Below, piece after piece: positions 52,123 through 62,552 of a stretch of DNA of 64,000 nt (position 1 is its first letter; the number at the start of each line of letters is the position of its first letter). The DNA is taken from assembly GCF_901709675.1 (NCBI RefSeq), contig NC_051094.1, forward strand, positions 18,752,501 to 18,816,500. Reading direction: 5' to 3'. This stretch comes from Syngnathus acus (lineage: Eukaryota > Chordata > Actinopteri > Syngnathiformes > Syngnathidae). A program made the position numbers and the translations under genes. The notes below the pieces were generated by a model. That model worked only from the letters and a program-made list of their open reading frames with translations, searched no databases and had not been told where the DNA came from.

Positions 52123-55120
52123 GCCCCTGTTGGCCGCGGCCGCTACGGGTCTCAGCATTCGACGAGGATATTCACAAAATATGTCGCCTAGGACACTACA
52201 AACAACTCAAAGTTTAGTTTATCCATCCAGTAGATTAGCGTATGATCGCCAGCGCCTGCTGGAGGTACGGTCATCGAGTGTTTTCGGACACGTAGCCACA
52301 ACTACCCTAGTCTGTTTGCGTAGCCTCGGAGTGCTCAGGGCGCTAGCCCCAGGAGCTCACGACGCAGCGGGCTCGCCGGGCAGCACACGCCGGAGGAGGA
52401 GTAAGCGTAGGCGGTGTGACCGGCGGCGAAAGCGCGGCTGTCGAGGTGGGCTAACGGCTAAGCTGAGAGCTAACCCCTACAAACCGCCGCTTCCATCCAT
52501 CTTCCTCTCCAACGTCCGCTCGCTGGATAATAAAATGGACCATCTAAAACTGGAACTCTCTTCAAAGAGGGAAGTTAGAAACTGCTGCGCTCTCATCCTG
52601 ACGGAGACATGGCTGAACTCATCAATGCCGGACAACGCCGTTAGCCTGGAGGGGCTCGCTACATTCCGCGCCGACAGAAACAGCGAGCTAAGCGGTAAAT
52701 CCCGAGGAGGTGGGCTGTGTGTCTACATCAACAACAACTGGTGCAAAAATGCTAGATCTGTCGCCAGCTTCTGCTCTTCGGACATCGAGCTTTTGACTGT
52801 GAACTGCAGACCCTTCTACCTGCCCAGGGAGTTTACTGTTGTTAGCATCACGGCTGTGTACGTGCCTCCTAGCGCTAACACTAAAGAGGCCATGAGGGTT
52901 CTCTACCGGACAATTAGTGAGCTGCAATCCACGCACACAGAGGGGGTTTTCATCATTGCTGGGGACTTCAACCAGGCTAGCATGAAGACTATTCTCCCTC
53001 ATTTTTACCAACACGTGGATTTTCCAACTCGGGGAGAGAACACTCTGGACTTGGTTTACACCAATATAAAGGATGCATTCAGAGCAGCCCCCCGCCCCCA
53101 CCTCGGCTCTTCAGACCACCTATCTGTTATGCTAACCCCTGCATACAGGCCCCTGCTGATCAGAGCAAAACCCACAGTGAAGCAGGTGAGGGTGTGGTCT
53201 GAGGGGGCCATGGAGGCACTCCAGGACTGCTTTGAGTGCTCTGACTGGGACATGTTCAAATCAGCAGCAACATATGACAATCAGATCAACATTGATGAGT
53301 ACGCCATGACTGTGTCAGCCTACATCAACAAATGCTCCGAGGACGTCAGCACCACTAAGAACATCATCACCCGAGCCAACCAACGACCCTGGATGACTGA
53401 GGATGTACGTCATACGCTGCGAGCACGGAACTCAGCCTTCAAGTCTGGCGACAAGGAGGCACTGAGGACAGCGAGAGCCAACTTGAACCGTGCCATCAGG
53501 CTAGCGAAGCGAAGCCACAGTCGGAAAATTCAGGATTTTTTCCACGACGCCAATAACACCAGGAGTATGTGGCAAGGCATACGGGCGATCACGGACTACA
53601 ACTCACCCTCCCCCCCGGTGGGTGAGGTTGATGCTGACTTCCTAAATGGTCTAAATAACTTCTTTGGGCGTTTTGAGGCACTAAACAGCACTCCGGCAGT
53701 CAAAACTGTTCCCCACCAGGAAGAGGAGGTCCTCTGCCTTGACTCAGCCGACGTGTGGAAGACTCTGAGAAGAGTCAACCCACGTAAGGCCCCAGGCCCC
53801 GACAACATACCTGGGCGGGTGTTCAAGGAATGTGCAGGCCAGCTGGCTGGTGTCATCACAGACATTTTTAACATCTCGCTGGACCAAGCCAAAGTGCCAG
53901 TGTGCTTCAAGGCTGCCTCCATCATTCCGGTGCCGAAGAAACCTCAAATCACCTCATGGAATGACTACAGACCTGTGGCACTGACTCCCATCATGATGAA
54001 GTGCTTCGAAAGGCTGCTCAAAGATCACATCGTCTCCAGACTCCCCCCAACATTCGATCCGTTCCAGTTTGCCTACCGGCAGAACCGCTCCACTGAGGAT
54101 GCCATCTCCTCCGTTCTTCACCTGAGCCTGGCTCACCTGGAGGAGAGGAACACCCACGTGCGGTTGCTGTTCCTGGACTTCAGCTCAGCGTTTAATACCA
54201 TCATTCCACAACATCTGGTGGAAAAACTGGAACACCTGGGCTTCAGCACCCCCCTTCGGAACTGGCTGCTAGACTTCCTCACCAACAGACCTCAGTCAGT
54301 CCGGGTCGGACAGAACACCTCCGATGTCATCACCCTCAGCACAGGCTCCCCTCAGGGCTGCGTCCTGAGCCCCCTGCTGTTCACCCTGATGACACACGAC
54401 TGCGCCCCCAGGTTCACCACCAATCACATCGTGAAGTTTGCAGACGACACAACGGTGGTGGGCCTCATCAGGGACAACAACGACCTGGACTACAGAGAGG
54501 AGGTGGAGCAGTTGGTGGGCTGGTGCAGAGAAAATAGCCTGATCCTGAATGTGGAGAAGACGAAGGAGATCATCGTCGACTTCAGGAAGAACCAGCCTCA
54601 CCACGCTCCACTGATCATCAACAGCTCAGCTGTGGAGGTGGTCAGCAGCACTAAATTCCTGGGAGTCCACATCACAGACGACCTCACCTGGACTGTGAAC
54701 ACCACAACACTGGTCAAGAGGGCACAGAAGCGCTTGTACTTCCTGCGGAGGATGAGGAGAGCCCACCTGCCCCCACCCATCATGAGGACGTTCTACCGAA
54801 GCACCATAGAGAGCATTCTGACAAGCTGTCTCTCGGTGTGGTGTGGAGGTTGCAGCGCCTCCGATTGGAAGAACCTGAGGAGAGTGGTGAGGACAGCAGA
54901 GAGGATCATCGGGGCTCCTCTTCCCTCCATTCAGGACTTGTCATCCCAGCGCTGCGTGTCCCGAGCCCGAAATATTATCAGTGACCCATCACACCCCCAC
55001 CATGGACTGTTCTCCCTGCTGCCCTCTGGGAAGAGGTTTCGCAGCATCCGCTGCAGGTCCACCAGGTTCTGCAATAGTTTTTTCCCTGCTGTCGTCAGAC
55101 TGCTGAACATTCAAACGTAG
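52115..55120 (+). CDS. LINE endonuclease / reverse transcriptase, 1001 aa, intact
   Basis: One uninterrupted frame. Residues about 85-120 are arginine/lysine-rich (TRRRRSKRRRCDRRRKRG). Residues about 128-345 form an apurinic-type endonuclease with NVRSLDNKMDHL, ILTETWLN (catalytic Glu), FIIAGDFNQ and LGSSDHLSVM. The RT follows: RRVNPRKAPGPDNIPG, DYRPVALTPIMMKCFERL, LFLDFSSAFNTI, GSPQGCVLSPLLFTL and the catalytic VKFADDTTVVG. The thumb has KFLGVHITDDLTWTVN and the end FSLLPSGKRFRSI. The enzyme would nick target DNA and copy the element RNA at the nick. No stop or frameshift; all catalytic motifs present. Clade by motif style: Rex1/CR1 in the jockey superfamily. A separate ORF1 is not seen. Confidence 0.93.
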   Translation: MAAPLLAAAATGLSIRRGYSQNMSPRTLQTTQSLVYPSSRLAYDRQRLLEVRSSSVFGHVATTTLVCLRSLGVLRALAPGAHDAAGSPGSTRRRRSKRRRCDRRRKRGCRGGLTAKLRANPYKPPLPSIFLSNVRSLDNKMDHLKLELSSKREVRNCCALILTETWLNSSMPDNAVSLEGLATFRADRNSELSGKSRGGGLCVYINNNWCKNARSVASFCSSDIELLTVNCRPFYLPREFTVVSITAVYVPPSANTKEAMRVLYRTISELQSTHTEGVFIIAGDFNQASMKTILPHFYQHVDFPTRGENTLDLVYTNIKDAFRAAPRPHLGSSDHLSVMLTPAYRPLLIRAKPTVKQVRVWSEGAMEALQDCFECSDWDMFKSAATYDNQINIDEYAMTVSAYINKCSEDVSTTKNIITRANQRPWMTEDVRHTLRARNSAFKSGDKEALRTARANLNRAIRLAKRSHSRKIQDFFHDANNTRSMWQGIRAITDYNSPSPPVGEVDADFLNGLNNFFGRFEALNSTPAVKTVPHQEEEVLCLDSADVWKTLRRVNPRKAPGPDNIPGRVFKECAGQLAGVITDIFNISLDQAKVPVCFKAASIIPVPKKPQITSWNDYRPVALTPIMMKCFERLLKDHIVSRLPPTFDPFQFAYRQNRSTEDAISSVLHLSLAHLEERNTHVRLLFLDFSSAFNTIIPQHLVEKLEHLGFSTPLRNWLLDFLTNRPQSVRVGQNTSDVITLSTGSPQGCVLSPLLFTLMTHDCAPRFTTNHIVKFADDTTVVGLIRDNNDLDYREEVEQLVGWCRENSLILNVEKTKEIIVDFRKNQPHHAPLIINSSAVEVVSSTKFLGVHITDDLTWTVNTTTLVKRAQKRLYFLRRMRRAHLPPPIMRTFYRSTIESILTSCLSVWCGGCSASDWKNLRRVVRTAERIIGAPLPSIQDLSSQRCVSRARNIISDPSHPHHGLFSLLPSGKRFRSIRCRSTRFCNSFFPAVVRLLNIQT

Positions 55121-55343
55121 CATTCCTCTGCACACTTGTAAATACTGTTTTTGTCTCCTGCACTGTTCACATACTTTATCACTGCTGCACTTTGTACTTT
55201 ATAATTATCTTATCTCATATTTTTATATAGAATGTCACTTTTTTTTAACCAGCCGAAATACCTCTACATTGCTGAAAGCCGTATGCAACGAAATTTCGTT
55301 TTGTACACACCTAGTGTTGACAAAATGACAATAAAGTTCTGTC

Positions 55344-55373
55344 TAAGTCTAAGTCTAAGTCTAAGTCTAAGTC
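55344..55373 (+). repeat. (TCTAAG)n LINE tail
   Basis: Five to six tandem TCTAAG hexamers after GACAATAAAGT. Such short tandem tails mark the 3' end of several LINE clades and arise during target-primed reverse transcription. Confidence 0.85.
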
Positions 55374-55981
55374 TAGATTGCTGGTTCGAGATGTACTTTA
55401 ATTATTATTATTATTATTATTATTATTATTTTAATAAATATTTAAAGTATAACTTGTCTGGTGTTTTACTCCTTGTTTTTATATTCGCCAATCAAAACAT
55501 AAAAATCAGACATTTGGTTAACTGCTTTATATGACAATATGTATATGTGTTTTACGTTGTTATATGAGTTGGTGTCCCCAAAATTAACAAATGTCGGCAT
55601 AACGTTTTTTTTTCAACTTTCTATTCAAACACAAACACATTCGATATATAATAACACCATCAACTACAAGCCAACAAAAACAAAATTAAAACATCAATAT
55701 CGGCATAAAGTGTGTCGGCTGGCAATGGCATAGCGGCAATGCTGTCTGTCACTCACTCGTGAATCTTCGCGAACGACCAATCAGCAGCGTCAGCGAGCGA
55801 TAGATGGAGGAGAGACTTTACGAGTCAGTGACGCAATTTCCCGTTCATGAACGAGTCAGTGACGCAATTTCCCGTTCACGACCGGGTGAGAGACTGTTGC
55901 CAACGGATCAGTGTGTAAGTGTTGTATTATAGAAAGAAATGTGTTAATTACCCGAGCCAATTATTATTATATATAATAATT

Positions 55982-56125
55982 GGGGGGGGGGGGGGGGTTG
56001 TGTAGTTGTATTGTTTGATGTGTATGGGTTGTTTCCACTGGATGTAAGAAAAAAACAAAAATTCGTATCAGTGTGTGTGTGAGTGTGTGTGGTTGTGTGT
56101 GGGGAGGGGGGGGGGTTAGGGGGAT
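55982..56125 (+). repeat. G-rich runs with quadruplex potential
   Basis: A run of 16 G residues at 55982-55997 and a second cluster near 56100-56124 (GGGG, a run of nine G, then GGGGG). Confidence 0.85.
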
Positions 56126-56212
56126 TCATTGAACGATTCGTCTGAACGAATCTTTTGAGTGAACTGATTCTAACGATTCAGTTCACCTAAAAGAACTGGA
56201 ATGCACATCACT

Positions 56213-56494
56213 AGTTCGTTTATCGCGGCTTCACTGCATCGCGGAAAAAAAGTTGTTACAATAAGAGTTCTAAAAACATTTGCAATGTTGTACTTTGTTA
56301 TAAAAGAAGTTGTTATAATAAAAGTCTTCTGAAAACATATTTACAGTATTGTACATTGTTATAAAAAGTTAAAAAATATAAAGTTGAAAATAATAAAAGA
56401 GTCCTAAAATCATATTTGCAGTATGTATACTTTAGCTACATCTACTAAATGCGCATAGCGCTGCTATGGTAACTTGTGACCACTAGAGGTCCCT
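56213..56494. repeat. MITE half flanking the LINE
   Basis: GTTTATCGCGGCTTCACTGC and two or three units around TAAAAACATTTGCARTRTTG and GTTATAATAAAAGT match, in inverted order, 10150-10285 beside the other LINE copy. Confidence 0.6.
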
Positions 56495-59400
56495 GTTTAA
56501 CCAAGGTGAGTCGTGCTACAAGTACGGCAGGAAGGTTCTGCTCGACATCGGCGAAAGCGAGTTTTGTCGAGTTCTGGACTTTGATGCGGGGACATTAAAG
56601 GAGCTCGGACTGCTACGTCCTGGAGCGTCGCCGGACTCGTCTGCTATTCCTCCCCCGGTTGGGAAGCGTCGAAAGCGGTGTGCGAGGAGGCTGAAGAGGG
56701 GCAAGCGTGGGGGCGTCCGGGCCAGGCTGCCGGCCAACCCGGCTCGCCCGGCCGTGCCTTCCATTCTTCTGGCGAATGTTCGATCGCTGGACAACAAAAT
56801 GGATTATATTCGCTTGCTGAGATCTACAAACCGGACGGTGCGTGACTGCTGTGTGCTCGTGTTCACTGAGACTTGGTTGACCGTCAACATTCCGGACTCG
56901 GCTGTACGTCTGGAGCGGCTAGCGTGCTATCGGGCGGACCGGACCATTGTACGAGGGGGGAAATCTCGTGGAGGTGAAATATGCGTCTACATCCGTGACG
57001 AGTGGTGCCGGGACTCTGTGGTGGTATGCAGGCACTGCTCGCCACTGGCGGAGTTTGTGATCATTAAGTGCCGTCCTTTTTACCTGCCGAGGGAATTTAC
57101 CGCGATTCTGCTGGTCGCGGTTTACATCCCGCCTTCCAACATCGGAGGCGACAGGGTGAACTGTACCAGGCTGTCAGTGACCAACAGACAGCGCACCCTG
57201 ACGGTTTCACCATCTTCGCTGGGGATTTTAATCATGCTAATCTGAAGTCTGTTTTTCCGAGGCTTCACCAGCATGTTGATTTTCCTACGCGTGGCGACAG
57301 CTTCCTGGACCTGGTCTACTCTTCGCATAAAGGAGCTTTCAAAGCCGCCCCCCTCCCCCATCTTGGACTTTCTGACCATATCACTGTTATGCTTTTGCCC
57401 GCATACGGACAAAAGGTGAGAACATCCAGACCAGTTCGCAAGCGGGTGCGGGTGTGGCCTGAGGGTGCCTCTGATGCGCTTCGTGACTGCTTTGGCTCTA
57501 CCGACTGGGACGTGTTTAGGAGGGCGGCCACTTGTGACGGTCGGGCGGACATTGAGGAGTATACTGACTCTGTTTCCTCCTACATCGGGAAGTGCATTGA
57601 TGATGTGACACACTCAATATCCGTCGTCACTCGGGCTAACCGGAAGCCATGGCTGACAGGGGCTGTCTTCAGGCTGCTGAGGGCCAGGGACAGAGCCTTC
57701 CGGGCGGGGGCTTGAGGACTGCGAGGGCCGACCTGTCCCGGGGCATCAAAGAAGCGACGAGGGCGTTCTCGGGCAAAATTACCGCCCACTTCAAGGACAG
57801 CAGGGACGCACGGCGCCTTTGGCAGGGCATTCAGACCATCACGGACTACAAGCCCGCGCCGCAGAGCTGTGATGGCGACGTCCGTCTGCTCAATGACCTC
57901 AACCGCTTCTTTGCTCGCTTCGACGCTCGGAACAGCACTTGCCCGCTGAAGGCCACTCCCCCTTCCCACGAGCTGCCTCTGTGCCTCTCCGCCGACAGCG
58001 TGAGGAGGACGCTTGCCGCTATCGACATCCGTAAGGCGGCGGGCCCGGACAACATCCCGGGTCGAGCGCTGAAGGACTGCGCTGGTGAGCTGACGGGTGT
58101 CTTCACGGACATCTTTAACACTTCCCTGCAGCAGGCCATCGTCCCGTCGTGTTTCAAAGCTGCCACCATCGTACCTGTGCCGAAGAAGCCTGCTCCGTCC
58201 TGCTTCAATGACTACCGCCCCGTGGCACTTACGCCCATCATCATGAAGTGCTTTGAGCGGCTTGTCTTGGAGCACATCCGGTCAGTTCTCCCCCCCACCA
58301 TTGACCCCTTCCAGTTTGCGTACCGGGCCAAACGGTCCTCTGAGGATGCCATCTGCTCTGCCCTCCACTCGGCCCTCACCCACCTGGAGGGGAAGGACTC
58401 GTATGTGAGGTTGCTGTTTGTGGACTTCAGTTCTGCCTTCAACATCATTGTGCCGCAGCGTCTCATCGGCAAACTTGACAAGCTGGGCCTCAGTACCTGC
58501 CTCTGCAACTGGCTACTGGACTTCCTCTGTCAGAGGCCACAGGTGGTACGTGTTGGCGACAAGATCTCCGCCAGCATCACGCTGAGCACAGGGGCCCCCC
58601 AAGGCTGCGTGCTCAGTCCGCTGCTCTTCACCCTCCTGACGCATGACTGCGCTGCCACCTGCAGCGGCAACTGCATAGTGAAGTTTGCTGACGACACGAC
58701 TCTGGTGGGTCTCATCACCAAGGGAGACGAGACTCAATACAGGCTGGAGGTTGACCTTCTGACCGCGTGGTGCAGGGACAACAACCTCCTGCTGAACGTC
58801 GACAAGACCAAGGAGATTGTTGTTGACTTCCGGAAGGGTCACGCCCGACACCTGCCGCTGACCATCGACGGTGCTGTGGTGGAGAGAGTGAGCAGCGCCA
58901 GGTTCCTGGGGGTGCACATCAGTGAGGATCTCTCCTGGTCCACCAACACCGCGTCGCTGGCGAAGAAGGCCCAGCGCCGCCTGTACTTCCTTCGGAAACT
59001 CAGGCGAGCGGGGGCTCCTCCGGCCGTCATGACTACTTTTTACCGCGGCACCATTGAGAGCGTCCTCTCCAGCTGTATTGCTGTCTGGGGTGGCAGCTGC
59101 ACTGACCATGACTTGAAGGCCCTGCAGCGCATAGTGAAAACGGCTAGTAAGACTATTGGTGCTTCTCTCCCCTCCTTGAAGGACATTTACACCTCCCATC
59201 TCGCCCGCAAGGCGACCAAGATTGTGAGTGATGTGAGTAACCCCGCTCACTCTTTGTTTGAACTTCTGCCCTCTGGGAGGCGGTACAGGAGCCTGCGCTC
59301 CCGCACCACCAGACTTTCCAACAGCTTCGTACTCCAGGCTGTTAGGATCCTGAACTCGCTCCCCCTTTCAGCGTAGCGTCCTGTTCTTGCTGTATGCGCA

Positions 59401-59640
59401 CTGGCTCGGTTTTGCCCCTCTTATTTAATGGGTTATTGGTCTGTTATTTATTCATCGCTCGTTTTATTTTATTTATTATTTATTATTTATGGTTTGTGCC
59501 TTCTTGTTTTTGTTTTGTGTCGCCTACTTGTATGTCTCGTCACCGTGGGATGGAGAAAACGGAATTTCGGTTTCTTTGTGTGTCTTGACATATGAAGGGA
59601 TTGACAATAAAGCTGACTTTGACTTTGACTTTGACTTAAC
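56495..59640 (+). mobile_element. Rex1/CR1-like LINE with two frameshifts
   Basis: Same subfamily as 8546-10094. The 3' end is GACAATAAAGCTGACTTTGA followed by (CTTTGA)n at 59608-59637 and then a (CA)n tract. The coding region is nearly complete but broken twice. Confidence 0.88.
56500..59376 (+). pseudogene. LINE endonuclease/RT, frameshifted
   Basis: The endonuclease begins after a basic stretch (KRRKRCARRLKRGKRGG) with ANVRSLDNKMDYIR and VFTETWLT. The frame is lost near 57165 (a small deletion before GELYQAVSDQQ), resumes with FTIFAGDFNHANLKS and LGLSDHITVM, and is lost again at 57712, where 10 bases present in the copy at 8803-9867 are missing. The RT to 59376 is otherwise open: IRKAAGPDNIPG, DYRPVALTPIIMKCFERL, FVDFSSAFNIIVP, GAPQGCVLSPLLF, VKFADDTTLVG and FLGVHISEDLSWSTN. 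Catalytic residues survive, but the broken frame prevents a full protein. Confidence 0.9.
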
Positions 59641-59662
59641 AACAGAATGTCACCTCTACATG

Positions 59663-59664
<2 letters not shown>

Positions 59665-59708
<44 letters not shown>

Positions 59709-59732
59709 ACACACACACACACACACACACGT
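59665..59732. repeat. (CA)n microsatellite
   Basis: CA repeats with a few CGCA units following the LINE tail. Confidence 0.95.
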
Positions 59733-59744
59733 ATGATATTTATC

Positions 59745-60627
59745 ATTTTAATATTTATACATTATTTTCTGTATGTTATTTATACTATTAATGTAATATT
59801 TACATGTTTGAAACTATTATTTAATGTTCTAATAATAACAACATATGCACTTAAATGGTTTCATATACATTTATTGACACAAAAAATGTACAGATGAGAG
59901 GGTGACCCTCCTTCACGGATTTCAGTTATCGCGGGGTGGTTTTGGAACCAATTAGCCGTGATAAACGAGGGATTACTGTATATGGGGGCACGGTAAACAC
60001 TGGTTAGCATGTGGCCTTGCAGTTCAGAGATTTGTCTTGTCGTCAGTCTTTACAAACGACCAATCAGCAGCCAGTGTCAGATGGAGGGACATACTGCTAT
60101 TGGCATTTGTGAAGGTCAGTTACAAAACTTCAAGTTGGTGAACGATTGAGTGACTGAACTGCTGCCTTTTCCTTTCGCCAAGGGATCAGTAAGTGCGGCT
60201 CCCGATGCGAGCGATTCAGTCAGCGAATCTGTTCTCTCTCTCGGCCTAAATGATTTAGTGTACGAGAACTAGTTTACAGTCAGTGTACATAGTCTTGACA
60301 TGAGTGATAATGATTCGTCCAGGAAGGAAAGAACCACTCACCGTAACACCACCTCTTTCAAACTTGCAGGGACAAGCTTTCATTGGTGTCTGTTTCTCCA
60401 AGCTAATGGAGTCCCTCCAAGTACTGGGGGCAACTGGCAAGCACATAAAAACAAATAAGAGCAAATGACAGACTGACATTCTCTATGAAGAGGTGCTTTT
60501 TTCCCCCTTTTTCCCCCAACTGTACATGGAGGGATGAGGCGGTCTGTAACAGTGGGGAGATAACGTTGCTGTTCGGCAAATATTTGTTTGAAAATATTTA
60601 TTACAATAAATTCTAAATAATAATAGT
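59745..60627. repeat. MITE half, SINE trace and diverged foldback fragment
   Basis: 59745-59985 mirrors 8286-8535 and ends GATAAACGAGGGATTACTGT. 59990-60030 resembles a SINE head (GGCACGGTAAACACTGGTTA). 60045-60420 shares ACCAATCAGCAGCC, GATGGAGGGAC, AACACCACCT and TTCTCCAAGCTAA with the foldback family. No gene seen. Confidence 0.55.
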
Positions 60628-60985
60628 ACCCGGAGGAAACGCACGCAGACACTATTTAAACCCTGCTAGCAGAACTCTCCTTGTCAGTCTGTCCCGTGAT
60701 GCTACCTATACGCTCACTGCTCTCAACCCGTCTGACTCCCGTTGCCGACCTGTTCCGTCTGCTGACTCGTCTTGTCTTGCCTGCCGCCTGCCCTGATCAT
60801 CTGCCCGCTGTTGACCACGTTCTGCTCGCCACCCGTCCTGACCGATCGCTTGTTTGCAACCACGTTCTGCTCGCCGCCCGCCCCAACCCAACGCTCTACC
60901 ACGGCTTCGCTCCTCACGGACATTTCCCCAGTTCCAATAAAGACTTTATCAAACCGCACTTGGCTGTTCTGCTCTGCACGTTACA
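60628..60985 (+). repeat. 5' LTR (left boundary approximate)
   Basis: Ends GCTCTGCACGTTACA. A TATA-like CTATTTAAAC near 60652 is followed 25-30 bp later by GTCAGTCTGT, the presumed transcript start, and AATAAAG at 60938. Two diverged units (CCACGTTCTGCTCGCC) correspond to the 47-bp units of the other LTR family. The start is not marked by a clear TG. Confidence 0.65.
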
Positions 60986-61001
60986 GTACAGACTAACCAA
61001 C

Positions 61002-61151
61002 ATGCAGCCAGCGGAAGACGACACCACGCTCTACCGGTTGGGACGCACCAAGGGCACAGTCGGTACCCTGGTCGCCGAGCTCCGCACGCTGACGGAGATC
61101 AATCAGCAAGAACAGCAGCAGCTCGCTTTGCACCAGCAGCAGTTGGAGTAA
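61002..61151 (+). pseudogene. gag: Gag N-terminal fragment
   Basis: The ATG lies 16 nt past the LTR and opens MQPAEDDTTLYRLGRTKGTV, then TLTEINQQEQQQLALHQQQL, the glutamine-rich coiled coil also seen in the gag at 3832-5376. A TAA at 61149 stops it; the frame continues in register ([12 protein letters not shown]) and then joins RT sequence across a deletion near 61290. Confidence 0.82.
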
Positions 61152-61193
61152 TCTCGCCAGGACATTTGGCAGATCCTGAAAGCACTCCGCACA

Positions 61194-62458
61194 TTGCCCC
61201 TAGGCAATCGGGCCACTGTGTCCAATGCAGCGGCTGCGCCCATGTTGCCTCAGCCCTCGACCGAGCTCAGCAGCGGTCAATACTCGGCCGGAATCATCCG
61301 GCCGTCCTCGGCACCCGCCAGAGCGGGATTCTTCTTTGTGGATAAGAAGGACAGCACGCTCCGTTGCATCGACTACCGGGGCCTGAATGACATCACCGTC
61401 AAGAACCGGTACCCACTGCCCCTCCACGCGTCGGCATTCAAGAGCCTCCAAGGTGCCACGGCTTTCACTAGGCTGGACCTCCGGAATGCCTATCATCTGG
61501 TGCGGATACGCGAAGGGGACGAGTGGAAGACTGCCTTCAACACACCGAGTGGCCATTACGAATATCTGGTGGTGCCGTTCGGGTTGACCAATGCCCCCGC
61601 TGTGTTCCAGGCCTTGATCAACGACGTGCTCAGGGACATGCTGAACAAGTGTGTTTGTCTACCTGGATGACATCCTGATCTTCTCCCGCGACCTGACGGA
61701 GCACGTCGGCCATGTCCGGGCCGTGCTACGACGCCTGTTGGAAAACTCACTCTTCGTGAAGGCGGAGAAGTGCGAGTTCCACGTTACAACGGTCAAATTC
61801 CTGGGCTACGTAGTACGCCAAGGCTCCCTGGAAATGGACCCCGATAAGGTGAAGGCAGTCGCGACGTGGCCGGTGCCGGAGACACGTAAACAGCTCCAGC
61901 AGTTTCTGGGGTTTGCCAACTTCTACCGCCCTTTTATTCGGGGCTACGGCGCGGTGGCCGCACCTCTCACGGCCATCACAAGCCCGGCGGCGCCGTTCCG
62001 ATGGACGGATGGCGCGGCTCAGGCGTTCTGACAGCTGAAGGGAAGGTTCTCATCGGCTCCGATCCTCAGGCTGCCTGACCCCGAGCGGCAGTTCGTGGTA
62101 GAGGTGGATGCTTCCGACATAGGTATTGTCGCAACGGTATGAACGGGACAATAAGATCCACCCGTGTGCCTTTTTCTCTCGGCGTTTGTCGACAGCAGAG
62201 AGGAACTACGACATTGGCGATCGGGAACTCCTGGCGGTGAAGCTAGCTCTGGTGGAGTGGAGACACTGGCAAGAAGGAGCACCTGTCCCGTTCCTCGTGT
62301 GGACAGACCACTGGAACCTGGAGTATCTCAAGGCCGCCAAGCGCCTCAAGGCCCGGTGGTCCCTATTTTTCAGCCGGTTCAACTTCTCTCTGTCTTATCG
62401 CCCTGGCTCACGGAACGCCAAGGTGGACGCTCTGTCGCGTGCTTTTCCAGGGGAGTAG
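61194..62458 (+). pseudogene. pol: Reverse transcriptase and RNase H, broken
   Basis: [57 protein letters not shown], then a one-base shift at about 61650 and [10 protein letters not shown] (catalytic YLDD), [18 protein letters not shown] at 62029 interrupts AAQAF-QLKGRF and would be a single C-to-T change from an arginine codon. RNase H: VVEVDAS, a small deletion with frameshift near 62125, [20 protein letters not shown] and the later [15 protein letters not shown]. Ty3/Gypsy type; inactive. Confidence 0.88.
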
Positions 62459-62552
62459 GAGGAGGGGGGCGAGGCCCCCACCATCCTTCCCAGGTCAGTG
62501 GTGGCTGCGGCTGTCACCTGGGACATAGAGGAACGAGTGGAGGCGGCAACCC

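Larger units (their letters stand above)
52105..55378 (+). mobile_element. Apparently full-length Rex1/CR1-like LINE
   Basis: Begins at CCAAGATGGCGGCGCC, runs through a single intact 1001-codon ORF and ends with a 3' UTR containing GACAATAAAGTTCTG followed by (TCTAAG)n at 55344-55373. Insertion is into foldback-element sequence (GCAGTTTCACTA before, GATTGCT after), with at most about 3 bp of duplication visible. Confidence 0.88.
50705..56212. mobile_element. Second foldback-family element, carrying a LINE and a tandem duplication
   Basis: The right end CTAACGATTCAGTTCACC... GGAATGCACATCACTA (56170-56212) equals the right end of the 35542-38807 element. Left-arm sequence (GAACGAGTC, CCAATCAGCAGCG, ACACATTCGGTATAATAACA) fills 50715-52098 and recurs on the right at 55440-55870. 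A LINE is inserted at about 52108, and a 437-bp block is duplicated. Confidence 0.6.

Noticed and set aside
56100-56125. TTAGGG-like text suggesting an interstitial telomere repeat
   Set aside because: Only a single TTAGGG occurs within a G-rich run; there is no tandem array.
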